64,000 bases of DNA from assembly GCF_004327355.1 (NCBI RefSeq), contig NZ_QJUM01000020.1, positions 61,269 to 125,268 of the forward strand. The letters are read 5' to 3'. Position 1 is the stretch's first letter, and the number at the start of each line of letters is the position of its first letter. The translations under genes were made by a program, and so were the position numbers. The stretch comes from Phytopseudomonas dryadis (lineage in GTDB: Bacteria > Pseudomonadota > Gammaproteobacteria > Pseudomonadales > Pseudomonadaceae). Of the stretch, positions 36,793 through 45,727 are shown one piece after another. The notes under the pieces are model-generated. The model made no database searches and was not told the origin of the DNA. It saw only the letters and a program-made list of their open reading frames with translations.

Positions 36793-37917
36793 ATGACGCG
36801 ACATCCAAGGGTTTGGATGGGTCTGCTGCCGTGCCTGGCATCCGCTTCGGCGCACGCCAGCTGGACGGTCAACATGGCGCCGGGCGCGACCGAGGTCAGC
36901 CGTTCCGTGTTCGACCTGCACATGACCATCTTCTGGATCTGCGTGGTCATCGGCGTGCTGGTGTTCGGCGCCATGTTCTGGTCGATGTTCATGCATCGGC
37001 GTTCCAAGGGCCGGCAACCGGCGCATTTCCACGAAAGCACCACGGTGGAAATCCTCTGGACCGTGGTTCCCCTGCTGATCCTGGTGCTGATGGCGATTCC
37101 CGCCACGCGCACGCTGATCGATATCTACGACTCCTCCGAATCCGAACTCGACATCCAGGTCACCGGCTACCAGTGGAAGTGGCACTACAAGTACCTGGGC
37201 CAGGACGTCGAATTCTTCAGCAACCTCACCACCCCGCGCGCGCAGATCAACAACCAGGCGGCGAAGGGCGAGCACTACCTGCTCGAGGTGGACGAGCCGC
37301 TGGTGGTGCCGGTCGGCACCAAGGTGCGTTTCCTCATCACCGCCGCCGACGTGATCCACTCCTGGTGGGTACCGGCCCTGGCGGTGAAGAAGGACGCCAT
37401 CCCCGGTTTCGTCAACGAATCCTGGACGCGCATCGACGAGCCGGGCATCTACCGTGGCCAGTGCACCGAGCTGTGCGGCAAGGATCACGGCTTCATGCCG
37501 GTGGTGGTCGATGCCAGGAGCCAGGAGGATTTCGCGGCCTGGCTGGCCGAGCGCAAGGCCATCGCCGCCGCCGAACGTGAGTTGACCAGCAAGGAATGGA
37601 CGCTCGAAGAGCTCATGGCCCGTGGCGAGAAGGTCTACAACACCGCTTGCGCGGCCTGCCACCAGGCCTCGGGCGAAGGCTTGCCGCCGATGTTCCCGGC
37701 GCTCAAGGGCTCGGCCATCGCCACCGGCCCCACCCGGGAGCACATCCATATCGTGGTTGAGGGCAAGCCGGGCACGGCCATGGCGGCGTTCGGCAGGCAG
37801 CTGTCGGAGGTCGACCTGGCGGCGATCATCACCTACGAGCGCAACGCCTGGGGCAACAATGTCGGCGACATGGTCACGCCCAAGGACATTCTCGACTTCA
37901 ACAAGGCGCAGGAGTGA
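36793..37917 (+). CDS. coxB: Cytochrome c oxidase subunit II with fused cytochrome c domain
   Basis: This 374-residue protein has a signal or first hydrophobic segment, two membrane helices (about residues 38-62 and 80-100) and a periplasmic CuA domain with the copper-binding G-Q-C-T-E-L-C-G-K-D-H-G-F-M near residue 220. A C-terminal class I cytochrome c domain follows, with the heme motif C-A-A-C-H near residues 285-289. The fusion marks it as caa3-like. It receives electrons from cytochrome c. First gene of the oxidase operon, with coxA starting 4 bases after its stop. Confidence 0.93.
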   Translation: MTRHPRVWMGLLPCLASASAHASWTVNMAPGATEVSRSVFDLHMTIFWICVVIGVLVFGAMFWSMFMHRRSKGRQPAHFHESTTVEILWTVVPLLILVLMAIPATRTLIDIYDSSESELDIQVTGYQWKWHYKYLGQDVEFFSNLTTPRAQINNQAAKGEHYLLEVDEPLVVPVGTKVRFLITAADVIHSWWVPALAVKKDAIPGFVNESWTRIDEPGIYRGQCTELCGKDHGFMPVVVDARSQEDFAAWLAERKAIAAAERELTSKEWTLEELMARGEKVYNTACAACHQASGEGLPPMFPALKGSAIATGPTREHIHIVVEGKPGTAMAAFGRQLSEVDLAAIITYERNAWGNNVGDMVTPKDILDFNKAQE

Positions 37918-37921
37918 CGAC

Positions 37922-39547
37922 ATGAGTGCAGTGATCGATCCGCATCCTGCGGATCACGGCCACGCCGACCACCCCCATGGCCCGCCCAGTGGCCTGATGC
38001 GCTGGGTGCTGACCACCAACCACAAGGACATCGGTTCGATGTACCTGTGGTTCAGCTTCGCCGCCTTCCTGCTCGGCGGCTCCATGGCCATGGTCATCCG
38101 CGCCGAGCTGTTCCAGCCGGGGCTGCAGATCGTGCAGCCGGAGTTCTTCAACCAGATGACCACCATGCACGGCCTGATCATGGTCTTCGGCGCGGTGATG
38201 CCGGCCTTCGTCGGCCTGGCCAACTGGATGATCCCGCTGATGATCGGCGCGCCGGACATGGCCCTGCCGCGGATGAACAACTTCAGCTTCTGGCTGCTGC
38301 CGGCGGCCTTCGGCCTGCTGATCAGCACCCTGTTCATGGAGGGTGGCGGGCCGAATTTCGGCTGGACCTTCTATGCGCCGCTGTCCACCACCTACGCCCC
38401 GGAGTCGGTGACCTTCTTCATCTTCGCCATCCACCTGATGGGCTTCAGCTCGATCATGGGCGCGATCAACGTCATCGCCACCATCCTCAACCTGCGCGCG
38501 CCGGGCATGACCCTGATGAAGATGCCGCTGTTCGTCTGGACCTGGCTGATCACCGCTTTCCTGCTGATCGCGGTGATGCCGGTGCTGGCCGGCGTGGTGA
38601 CCATGATGCTGATGGACATCCACTTCGGCACCAGCTTCTTCAGCGCCGCCGGCGGCGGCGACCCGGTGCTGTTCCAGCACGTGTTCTGGTTCTTCGGCCA
38701 TCCCGAGGTGTACATCATGATCCTGCCCGCCTTCGGCGCGGTCAGCTCGATCATCCCGGCCTTCGCGCGCAAGCCGCTGTTCGGCTACACCTCGATGGTC
38801 TATGCCACCGCGGCCATCGCTTTCCTGTCGTTCATCGTCTGGGCGCACCACATGTTCACCGTCGGCATTCCGCTGACCGGCGAGCTGTTCTTCATGTACG
38901 CCACCATGCTCATCGCCGTGCCCACCGGGGTGAAGGTGTTCAACTGGGCCAGCACCATGTGGCGCGGTTCGATGACCTTCGAGGCGCCGATGCTGTTCTC
39001 CGTGGCCTTCGTCATCCTGTTCACCATCGGCGGTTTCTCCGGGCTGATGCTGGCCATCGCCCCGGCGGACTTCCAGTACCACGACACCTACTTCGTGGTG
39101 GCGCACTTCCACTACGTGCTGGTGCCGGGGGCGATCTTCGGCATCTTCGCCTCGGCCTACTACTGGCTGCCGAAGTGGACCGGGCACATGTACGACGAAA
39201 CCCTGGCCAAGCTGCATTTCTGGATGAGTTTCGTCGGCATGAACCTGGCGTTCTTCCCCATGCACTTCGTCGGCCTGGCCGGCATGCCGCGGCGCATTCC
39301 CGACTACAACATGATGTTCGCCAACTTCAACATGGTGTCCTCCGTCGGCGCCTTCCTGTTCGGCACCACCCAGCTGCTGTTCCTGTTCATCGTCATCAAG
39401 TGCATCCGTGGCGGCCAGCCGGCCCCGGCCAAGCCTTGGGACGGCGCCGAGGGGCTGGAGTGGTCGGTGCCGTCGCCGGCGCCCTACCACACCTTCCAGA
39501 CGCCGCCGGAGCTGGACGAGGAACTGGCGGGGCAGCGCCATGAATGA
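37922..39547 (+). CDS. coxA: Cytochrome c oxidase subunit I
   Basis: This 541-residue heme-copper oxidase catalytic subunit has twelve membrane helices. The copper B/tyrosine motif W-F-F-G-H-P-E-V-Y is present, as is the paired histidine segment W-A-H-H-M-F and the heme-ligand region H-F-H-Y-V-L. It reduces oxygen to water and pumps protons. The N-terminus is histidine-rich (D-P-H-P-A-D-H-G-H-A-D-H-P-H). The ATG at 37922 is 4 bases after coxB; the longer frame upstream overlaps coxB and is not used. It overlaps ctaG by 8 bases. Confidence 0.95.
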   Translation: MSAVIDPHPADHGHADHPHGPPSGLMRWVLTTNHKDIGSMYLWFSFAAFLLGGSMAMVIRAELFQPGLQIVQPEFFNQMTTMHGLIMVFGAVMPAFVGLANWMIPLMIGAPDMALPRMNNFSFWLLPAAFGLLISTLFMEGGGPNFGWTFYAPLSTTYAPESVTFFIFAIHLMGFSSIMGAINVIATILNLRAPGMTLMKMPLFVWTWLITAFLLIAVMPVLAGVVTMMLMDIHFGTSFFSAAGGGDPVLFQHVFWFFGHPEVYIMILPAFGAVSSIIPAFARKPLFGYTSMVYATAAIAFLSFIVWAHHMFTVGIPLTGELFFMYATMLIAVPTGVKVFNWASTMWRGSMTFEAPMLFSVAFVILFTIGGFSGLMLAIAPADFQYHDTYFVVAHFHYVLVPGAIFGIFASAYYWLPKWTGHMYDETLAKLHFWMSFVGMNLAFFPMHFVGLAGMPRRIPDYNMMFANFNMVSSVGAFLFGTTQLLFLFIVIKCIRGGQPAPAKPWDGAEGLEWSVPSPAPYHTFQTPPELDEELAGQRHE

Positions 39548-40097
39548 GTCGCTGCCGATCCGCCGCCTGGTCGTCCGCCTGTCGCTGGTGGTGGTCGGCA
39601 TGTTCGCCTTCGGTTTCGCCCTGGTGCCGATTTACGACGTGATGTGCCAGGCCTTCGGCATCAACGGCAAGACCGCTGGCGCCTATCGGGCCGGCGCCGG
39701 GCCGGTGGACGAGGCCCGTCAGGTGCGCGTGCAGTTCCTCGCCACCAATGCCGCGGGTATGGCCTGGGAGTTCGGCCCCCAGGGCGATGAGGTCACCGTG
39801 CATCCGGGGGCGACCACGCAGATGCTGTTCATCGCCCACAACCCGACCGAGCGGCCCATGACCGCCCAGGCCGTGCCCAGCGTGGCGCCATCCAAGGCGG
39901 CGGCGTTCTTCCACAAGACCGAGTGTTTCTGTTTCACCCAGCAGGTGCTGCAACCGGGCGAACGCATCGAGATGCCGGTGCGCTTCATCGTCGACCGCGA
40001 TCTGCCACGCGATGTCCATCACCTGACCCTGGCCTACACGCTGTTCGATATCACTGCGCGCAAACCGCCCGTGGCGCAGGCGACCCCGGCTCCATAA
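39540..40097 (+). CDS. ctaG: Cytochrome c oxidase assembly protein CtaG/Cox11
   Basis: This 185-residue protein has a single N-terminal membrane anchor (V-V-V-G-M-F-A-F-G-F-A-L-V-P-I-Y-D-V) and a periplasmic copper-binding domain with the signature K-T-E-C-F-C-F-T-Q-Q. It delivers copper to the CuB site of subunit I. Its start overlaps the end of coxA by 8 bases and coxC follows 10 bases downstream, the usual order in pseudomonads. Confidence 0.93.
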   Translation: MNESLPIRRLVVRLSLVVVGMFAFGFALVPIYDVMCQAFGINGKTAGAYRAGAGPVDEARQVRVQFLATNAAGMAWEFGPQGDEVTVHPGATTQMLFIAHNPTERPMTAQAVPSVAPSKAAAFFHKTECFCFTQQVLQPGERIEMPVRFIVDRDLPRDVHHLTLAYTLFDITARKPPVAQATPAP

Positions 40098-40107
40098 GGA
40101 GAACACC

Positions 40108-40995
40108 ATGTCGAGTCATGAGCACTACTACGTTCCGGCGCAGAGCAAATGGCCGATCATCGCCACCTTGGGCATGCTGATCTCGGTGTTCGGCGTGGCC
40201 ACCTGGTTCAACGACCTCAAGGCCGAGCGCGGCGAATCCCATGGCCCGCTGATCTTCTTCGTCGGCGGCCTGCTGCTGGCCTACATGCTGTTCGGCTGGT
40301 TCGGCAACGTCATCAGGGAAGGCCGCAGCGGTCTGTACAGCGCGCAGATGAACCGCTCGTTTCGCTGGGGCATGAGCTGGTTCATCTTCTCCGAGGTGAT
40401 GTTCTTCGCCGCCTTCTTCGGCGTGCTGTTCTACGTGCGCATGTGGACCGGGCCCTGGCTGGGCGGGGAGGGCAGCAAGGGCATCGCCAACATGCTCTGG
40501 CCAGGCTTCGAATACAGCTGGCCGATGCTCGATACCCCGGACCCCAAGCTCTACCCTGCGCCCAGCGGCACCATCAGCCCCTGGGGCCTGCCCTTGCTCA
40601 ACACCGTGCTGCTGGTCAGTTCCAGCTTCACCCTGACCTTCGCCCACCACGCCCTGCGCGCCGACAAGCGCAAGGCCTTGAAGATCTGGCTGGCGCTGAC
40701 CCTGCTGCTGGGCGTGGCTTTTCTCGCCCTGCAGGTGGAGGAGTACATCCACGCCTACAGCGAGCTGGGGCTGACCCTGGGCTCGGGCATCTATGGCGCC
40801 ACCTTCTTCATGCTCACCGGCTTTCACGGCGCCCACGTGACGCTGGGCGCGATCATGCTCACGGTGATGCTGATCCGTGTGCTGCGCGGGCATTTCAGCC
40901 CCGACCAGCACTTCGGCTTCGAGGCGGCCAGCTGGTACTGGCACTTCGTCGACGTGGTCTGGGTCGGCCTGTTCATTTTCGTTTACGTGATTTGA
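40108..40995 (+). CDS. coxC: Cytochrome c oxidase subunit III
   Basis: This 295-residue integral membrane subunit has about seven helices. Typical segments are W-F-I-F-S-E-V-M-F-F-A-A-F-F near residue 91, G-F-H-G-A-H-V near residue 237, and the C-terminal S-W-Y-W-H-F-V-D-V-V-W-V-G-L-F-I. It stabilises the catalytic core. AAGGAGAACACC is a strong ribosome site. The segment downstream (40996-41116) holds no gene. Confidence 0.94.
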   Translation: MSSHEHYYVPAQSKWPIIATLGMLISVFGVATWFNDLKAERGESHGPLIFFVGGLLLAYMLFGWFGNVIREGRSGLYSAQMNRSFRWGMSWFIFSEVMFFAAFFGVLFYVRMWTGPWLGGEGSKGIANMLWPGFEYSWPMLDTPDPKLYPAPSGTISPWGLPLLNTVLLVSSSFTLTFAHHALRADKRKALKIWLALTLLLGVAFLALQVEEYIHAYSELGLTLGSGIYGATFFMLTGFHGAHVTLGAIMLTVMLIRVLRGHFSPDQHFGFEAASWYWHFVDVVWVGLFIFVYVI

Positions 40996-41116
40996 GGGCA
41001 GCGGCAAGCGGAAAGCTTCAAGCCGCACGCAAGAGCGGGAATACGAATTCGTAGGAGGGGCGGGCCGCGTAGGTGAAACCCATCAACAGCCGTAAGCGAG
41101 AAGCGCCAGGCAGGCG

Positions 41117-41584
41117 CTACCAGGTGACATGGGAGGTCAACTGGCCGCTGAAGAAGCCCCAGGCGACCAGGGCGAGAGTGATGGCGGTGAGGATGACGCG
41201 CAGGGTGAGCGAGTTGACCAGGCGAGCGCTGCGGCCCTCATCGCGGATCAGGAACACAGGGTCTGTTGACGTTTCAGCACGACCGCGCCGGAGCCCGTTT
41301 TGCCGCGAGGCAAGGCACGAGACGCGAAGTTTAGCGGGCTAAATGAGCCGGCGAGAAACGCAGCATCGCGGCAAAACGGGCCCGGCCCTGTGGGTTGCGC
41401 GGGAAATCTCGCCATGCGTTGTTGGAGGACTTGGCAAGGGAACACCATTCCCGGCGTCCTCCGCCTAGCCTGGCGAGATTTCTCGCGGCAACGCGGCTTG
41501 CGCTGAAACGTCAACAGACCCTAGGCCCCAGAACAGACTGATGGCGGTGGCAAGCAACATGAGGAGGATGATGACCTTGAGCAT
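41117..41584 (-). pseudogene. DUF2909 (twin transmembrane) gene split by a MITE
   Basis: From the minus-strand ATG at 41584 the frame reads M-L-K-V-I-I-L-L-M-L-L-A-T-A-I-S-L-F-W-G-L and then enters an insertion. After it, V-F-L-I-R-D-E-G-R-S-A-R-L-V-N-S-L-T-L-R continues to a stop at 41117. Removing 264 bases (41258-41521) restores a 67-residue protein with two membrane helices, the usual size of the DUF2909 protein encoded at this point of Pseudomonas cox clusters. As it stands the protein ends early in the insertion. Its role in oxidase biogenesis is not established. Confidence 0.85.
41258..41521. mobile_element. 264-bp MITE with perfect 20-bp inverted ends
   Basis: The ends are GGGTCTGTTGACGTTTCAGC and its exact reverse complement. 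Inside are further long inverted repeats: CCCGTTTTGCCGCGA pairs with TCGCGGCAAAACGGG, and GGAAATCTCGCCA with TGGCGAGATTTCTC. It has no coding capacity. No clean target duplication is visible (TA on one side, A on the other), so the transposon family is not assigned. Confidence 0.8.
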
Positions 41585-41624
41585 GCGTGACTCCCGGACG
41601 TTGGCCCTGTCCAGTATAGCCAGC

Positions 41625-42368
41625 GTGCCCCGGCGCCCGCTTTTCCGCCCCGGCAGGCTGCCCAGCCTGCTGGTGGCGCTGCTGCTGCCGAGCATGATCG
41701 GCCTGGGCTTCTGGCAGCTGTCCCGGGCGGCGGAAAAGCAGGAGCTGATCGCCGTCCACGAGCGCCGCATGCTGCAGGCCCCCGTCACAGTCGACGCCTT
41801 GCCCGGCATCGAGGATCCGGCCCAGCTGCGGGTGCGCCTGCAGGGGCGCTTCGATGCGCGGCATACCTGGCTACTGGACAGTCGCGTGCGCGATGGCCAG
41901 GCCGGGGTCGAGGTGCTGCAGCCGTTTCACGATGACCTCAGCGGCCGCTGGCTGCTGCTCAACCGTGGCTGGGTGGCGTGGCCGGATCGTCGCGTGGCGC
42001 CGGCCTTCGGCACACCGGATACGCCCCTGAGCCTGACCGCCAGCGTCTACCTGCCGCCAGGCCGTGGCCTGCAGCTGCAGGACGAGCGCGAGCCGGCCGC
42101 CGCCTGGCCGCGGCTGATCGGCCAGGTCGAGCCCGCGCGGCTATGGGCCGAGCTGCGGCGTGACGGCCTGGCTTACGAAATGCGCCTGGAACCGGGCCCG
42201 GCGTCGCTGCGCGGCGGCTGGGCGGTGGTGGCCATGAGTCCGCAGAAACACACCGGCTACGCCGTGCAATGGTTCGCCATGGCCGGTGCGCTGACGCTGC
42301 TGTTCCTCTACCTCGGTGTGCACAACGCACGGGAGATCCGCCATGCAACCTGCCATCGCCACGCCTGA
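41625..42368 (+). CDS. SURF1-family oxidase assembly protein
   Basis: This SURF1/Shy1 protein of about 247 residues has a membrane helix at each end (L-P-S-L-L-V-A-L-L-L-P-S-M-I-G-L-G-F-W-Q-L and the last 30 residues). Family motifs are G-F-W-Q-L-x-R-A, L-N-R-G-W-V and the C-terminal H-x-G-Y-A-V-Q-W-F. It helps heme a insertion into subunit I. The start is uncertain: GTG at 41625 was preferred because the ATG at 41583 coincides with the divergent DUF2909 start codon and no good ribosome site favours it. Confidence 0.85.
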   Translation: MPRRPLFRPGRLPSLLVALLLPSMIGLGFWQLSRAAEKQELIAVHERRMLQAPVTVDALPGIEDPAQLRVRLQGRFDARHTWLLDSRVRDGQAGVEVLQPFHDDLSGRWLLLNRGWVAWPDRRVAPAFGTPDTPLSLTASVYLPPGRGLQLQDEREPAAAWPRLIGQVEPARLWAELRRDGLAYEMRLEPGPASLRGGWAVVAMSPQKHTGYAVQWFAMAGALTLLFLYLGVHNAREIRHATCHRHA

Positions 42369-42924
42369 CAGGGCGCCCGGTCGCGGCCGTGGCCGCCTGC
42401 AACTGCTGTTGATCCTGGCCATCGTCATCGGCCCGATGTTCCTCGCCAGCGCCATGTACCACCTGCGCTTCTGGGTACCGGAAACGCGCAGTTACCACGG
42501 TGCCCTGATCGGCGACGGCAGAACCCTGGCCGATCTCGGCGTGCTCGGCGCGCAGCCGGCGCGCTGGCAGTTGCTGGTGACCGTGCCGGATCGTTGTGAC
42601 CAGGCCTGCCGGCAATTGATCTTCGCCGCACGGCAGATCCATATCGGCCTGAACCGCGACGTGATCCGCGCCAGCCACGGACTGGCCGTGGCCCGGCCGC
42701 TGGACGCCGGCTACGACGCGCAACTGCGCCGCGAATATCCGCAACTGGCGCGCTACGCCCTACAGTTGCCGGCCTATGCCCGGGTGGCCGGCGCGGGCGC
42801 AGGCGCGCAGCTGTGGATCGTCGACCCCCACGGCAACCTGGTGCTGCGCTATGACGCCAGCAGCAAGGGCAAAGCGATTCTCGACGACCTGCGTTACCTG
42901 CTGAAGGTTTCGCAAATTGGCTGA
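42343..42924 (+). CDS. Membrane-anchored SCO-like protein with CX3C motif
   Basis: This 193-residue protein has one N-terminal membrane helix (about residues 19-39), then a thioredoxin-like periplasmic part. Cys85 and Cys89 (V-P-D-R-C-D-Q-A-C) sit at almost the same position and spacing as Cys84/Cys88 of the SCO protein at 45089, and a late V-D-P-H-G-N-L resembles the SCO copper-ligand region V-D-H-S-G-N-L. Such proteins in Pseudomonas cox clusters are usually annotated hypothetical. A copper-transfer or thiol role in oxidase assembly is inference. It overlaps the SURF1 gene by 26 bases; GGGAGA precedes its ATG. Confidence 0.8.
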   Translation: MQPAIATPDRAPGRGRGRLQLLLILAIVIGPMFLASAMYHLRFWVPETRSYHGALIGDGRTLADLGVLGAQPARWQLLVTVPDRCDQACRQLIFAARQIHIGLNRDVIRASHGLAVARPLDAGYDAQLRREYPQLARYALQLPAYARVAGAGAGAQLWIVDPHGNLVLRYDASSKGKAILDDLRYLLKVSQIG

Positions 42925-42990
42925 TCACCTGTAACGCTCGGCGCCGGCGCCCTGGGCGGGTGCCCGCGGGGCTGGTTCGGAGGAGATGCG

Positions 42991-44040
42991 ATGACCAAGC
43001 GCGGCTATCGACTGGCCCTGTTCGCCACCCTGCTGGCCGTGGTGGTGGTACTGCTCGGCGCCTACACGCGGCTGACTCATGCCGGCCTGGGTTGCCCGGA
43101 CTGGCCGGGTTGCTACGGTTTCCTCGGCGTGCCCATGAGCGAGCACAAGCAACTGCTGGCCGGCGAGCGCTTTCCCGAGACGCCGCTGGAGGTGGCCAAG
43201 GGGTGGTACGAAATGATCCATCGCTACTTCGCCGCCGCGCTGATGCTGCTCGCCGCGGCGCTGGTGGCCCGGGCGCTGCGCCACCGTGGCGAGCCCGGCC
43301 AGCCGCTGAAGCTGCCGCTGCTGATCCTCGCCCTGCTGGTGGTGCAGGCGGCGTTCGGCATGTGGACGGTGACCCTGAAACTCTGGCCCCAGGTGGTGAC
43401 GGCGCACCTGCTGGGCGGCTTCGCCATCCTCGCCGCGCTGTTTCTGCTGACCCTGCGACTGTCCGCCTGGCGCCCGGCGATCACCCCGCTGACCGCGCAG
43501 TTGCGCGGCCTGGCCCTGGGCGCATTGCTGCTGGTGATCGGCCAGATCGCCCTCGGTGGCTGGGTCAGCAGCAATTACGCGGCGGTGGCCTGTGTCGACC
43601 TGCCGACCTGCCACGGCGAGTGGTGGCCGCGGATGGACTTCGCCAATGGCTTCCACCTGACCCAGCACATCGGCCCCAATTACCTCGGTGGCCAGCTCGA
43701 CAGCGATGCCCGCACGGCGATCCACATGGCCCATCGCCTCGGCGCGCTGCTGGTGACCCTGGTGCTGGGGCTGCTGGCCTGGCGCCTGCACCGGGCTGGC
43801 GATAGCCGCCTGGGCGGCGTGCTGCTGGCGGCGCTGGCGCTGCAGGTCGGCCTGGGCATCGGCAATGTGCTGCTGCACCTGCCGCTGCTGGTGGCGGTGG
43901 CGCACAACGCCGGCGGTGCGGCGCTGCTGCTGACCCTGGTGGCCATCAACTACCGCCTGAGCGCCGAACCCGTGGTGGTCGCCGGCGTGGTGCGGCTACC
44001 GCTGTGGCGTCATGGGCTTACCGCCTTGCCGGGCAAATGA
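42991..44040 (+). CDS. ctaA: Heme A synthase (COX15/CtaA)
   Basis: This 349-residue membrane protein has eight helices. The first part carries T-R-L-T-H-A-G-L-G-C-P-D-W-P-G-C-Y and the segment E-M-I-H-R-Y-F, the second H-M-A-H-R-L-G-A and A-H-N-A-G-G-A. These histidines are the heme ligands of the duplicated four-helix halves. It oxidises the methyl group of heme O to give heme A for the oxidase. GGAGGAGATGCG is the ribosome site. Confidence 0.93.
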   Translation: MTKRGYRLALFATLLAVVVVLLGAYTRLTHAGLGCPDWPGCYGFLGVPMSEHKQLLAGERFPETPLEVAKGWYEMIHRYFAAALMLLAAALVARALRHRGEPGQPLKLPLLILALLVVQAAFGMWTVTLKLWPQVVTAHLLGGFAILAALFLLTLRLSAWRPAITPLTAQLRGLALGALLLVIGQIALGGWVSSNYAAVACVDLPTCHGEWWPRMDFANGFHLTQHIGPNYLGGQLDSDARTAIHMAHRLGALLVTLVLGLLAWRLHRAGDSRLGGVLLAALALQVGLGIGNVLLHLPLLVAVAHNAGGAALLLTLVAINYRLSAEPVVVAGVVRLPLWRHGLTALPGK

Positions 44041-44051
44041 GGAGTCGCGCG

Positions 44052-44939
44052 ATGAACAGCCTGTCCAAGGTCAGCCAGGCCGGCTGGCGGGATTACCTGG
44101 CGCTGACCAAGCCGCGGGTGGTGCTGCTGATGTTGATCACCTCGCTGGTCGGCATGTTCCTCGCCACCCGCGCCGGCGTGCCCTGGACGGTGCTGCTGTT
44201 CGGCAACCTGGGCATCGGCCTGTGCGCCGGGGCCGCGGCCACGGTCAACCACGTGGTGGACCGGCGCATCGACGCACTGATGGCGCGCACCCGCAATCGG
44301 CCACTGGCCCAGGGCCGCGTAGCGCCGGCCGCGGCGCTGGCCTTCGCCCTGCTGCTGGCGGTCTGTGGCCAGCTTTTGCTGCTGCGTTTCACCAACCCCC
44401 TGGCCGCCTGGCTGACGCTGGCCTCGCTGCTCGGTTACGCGGTGATCTACACCGGCTTCCTCAAACGCGCCACGCCGCAGAACATCGTCATCGGCGGGCT
44501 GGCCGGCGCCGCGCCGCCGCTGCTCGGCTGGGTGGCGGTGAGCGGGCATGTCAGCGCCGAACCGCTATTGCTGGTGCTGATCATCTTCGCCTGGACACCG
44601 CCGCATTTCTGGGCCCTGGCGATCCACCGCAAGGCCGAATACGCCAAGGCCGACATACCGATGCTGCCGGTCACCCATGGCGAGCATTACACCAAGATCC
44701 ACATCCTGCTCTACACCTGCATGCTGTTCGCCGTTACCCTGTTACCCTATGCGATCCGCATGAGCGGGTTGCTGTATCTGGTCTGTGCGGTGATCCTGGG
44801 GCTGCGTTTCCTGCACTGGGCCTGGGCGCTGTACCGTGACAGCCGGCCGCATGCGGCAATGGCGACCTTCACGTACAGTATCTGGTACCTTTTTCTGCTG
44901 TTCATCGCCCTGCTGGTCGATCACTACCTGTTCGTATGA
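44052..44939 (+). CDS. ctaB: Protoheme IX farnesyltransferase (heme O synthase)
   Basis: This 295-residue UbiA-superfamily prenyltransferase has eight or nine membrane helices. The aspartate motifs are N-H-V-V-D-R-R-I-D-A-L-M-A-R-T and, in the second half, Y-A-K-A-D-I-P-M-L-P-V. It attaches a farnesyl group to heme B, making heme O for CtaA. The ATG at 44052 was chosen, with GGAG eight bases upstream; the longer frame overlaps ctaA. Confidence 0.93.
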   Translation: MNSLSKVSQAGWRDYLALTKPRVVLLMLITSLVGMFLATRAGVPWTVLLFGNLGIGLCAGAAATVNHVVDRRIDALMARTRNRPLAQGRVAPAAALAFALLLAVCGQLLLLRFTNPLAAWLTLASLLGYAVIYTGFLKRATPQNIVIGGLAGAAPPLLGWVAVSGHVSAEPLLLVLIIFAWTPPHFWALAIHRKAEYAKADIPMLPVTHGEHYTKIHILLYTCMLFAVTLLPYAIRMSGLLYLVCAVILGLRFLHWAWALYRDSRPHAAMATFTYSIWYLFLLFIALLVDHYLFV

Positions 44940-45088
44940 CCGTTGGTTCGGCCAACCGTTTGCCAGGCATTCGAGCCTGGCGGGCGTCCTCATCCGCCCC
45001 GCCCATGCCATGGGCGGGTTCGTCGGTGCCCTGGCCGGGACCGGCGAGCGTCGGCGATCCGCTGTCCAACCTGACCCTCGTTGCCGCC

Positions 45089-45724
45089 ATGACCCGAACC
45101 CAAACCACCGTTTTCGTACTCGTCGCCGTCGTCGCCCTGGTGCTCGGCCTGACCGTCAACAAGGTGCTCAACAGCAAGGCGCAGAACGATCCGGCCGCCT
45201 TGCTCGATGCCGGTATCGTCCTGCTGCCGCAACACCGTCAGGTGCCGACGCTGGACTTCACCGACCAGGACGGCCAGACCTTCGCCACCGACCAGCTCAC
45301 GGATCGCTGGAGCCTGCTGTTCTTCGGCTACACCTTCTGCCCGGACATCTGCCCGGCAACCCTGGCCCAGTTGCGCCAGCTGCGTAGCCAGATACCGCCA
45401 GAGGCCTGGGACAACCTGCGCATCGTGCTGGTCAGCGTCGACCCGAACCGCGATACGCCCGAGCAGTTGCACAAGTACCTGGGCTATTTCGATGCCGGCT
45501 TCGTCGGCCTGACCGGCGAGCCGGACACCCTCCAGCAACTGGCCAATGCGCTGAGCATTCCCTACATCCCGGCCGATACCAGCAAGGAAAACTATACAGT
45601 CGACCATAGCGGCAACCTGGCGATCATCGGCCCGGACGGCACCCAGCGCGGCTTCATCCGCGCGCCGATCAACAACGAAAAACTCGCCGCCCAGTTACCC
45701 GCCCTGTTGCGCAAGGATGGTTGA
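45089..45724 (+). CDS. SCO1/SenC copper chaperone
   Basis: This 211-residue protein has an N-terminal membrane anchor (V-F-V-L-V-A-V-V-A-L-V-L-G-L) and a thioredoxin-fold periplasmic domain with the copper motif F-C-P-D-I-C-P (Cys84, Cys88) and the third ligand His in Y-T-V-D-H-S-G-N. It loads CuA of subunit II. The frame stays open back to 44936, overlapping ctaB, but the family length and membrane anchor position favour the ATG at 45089. It is the last gene of the oxidase block. Confidence 0.92.
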   Translation: MTRTQTTVFVLVAVVALVLGLTVNKVLNSKAQNDPAALLDAGIVLLPQHRQVPTLDFTDQDGQTFATDQLTDRWSLLFFGYTFCPDICPATLAQLRQLRSQIPPEAWDNLRIVLVSVDPNRDTPEQLHKYLGYFDAGFVGLTGEPDTLQQLANALSIPYIPADTSKENYTVDHSGNLAIIGPDGTQRGFIRAPINNEKLAAQLPALLRKDG

Positions 45725-45727
45725 GTC

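Noticed and set aside
36495..37112. Minus-strand frame before coxB
   Set aside because: It runs into coxB on the opposite strand and has no recognisable domain or ribosome site.
41300..41506. Frames inside the MITE at 41258-41521
   Set aside because: The element is made of nested inverted repeats and the frames show no transposase features.
44936..45088. Longer N-terminus for the SCO protein
   Set aside because: The extra 51 residues are proline- and serine-rich and precede the normal membrane anchor; the ATG at 45089 fits the family length.
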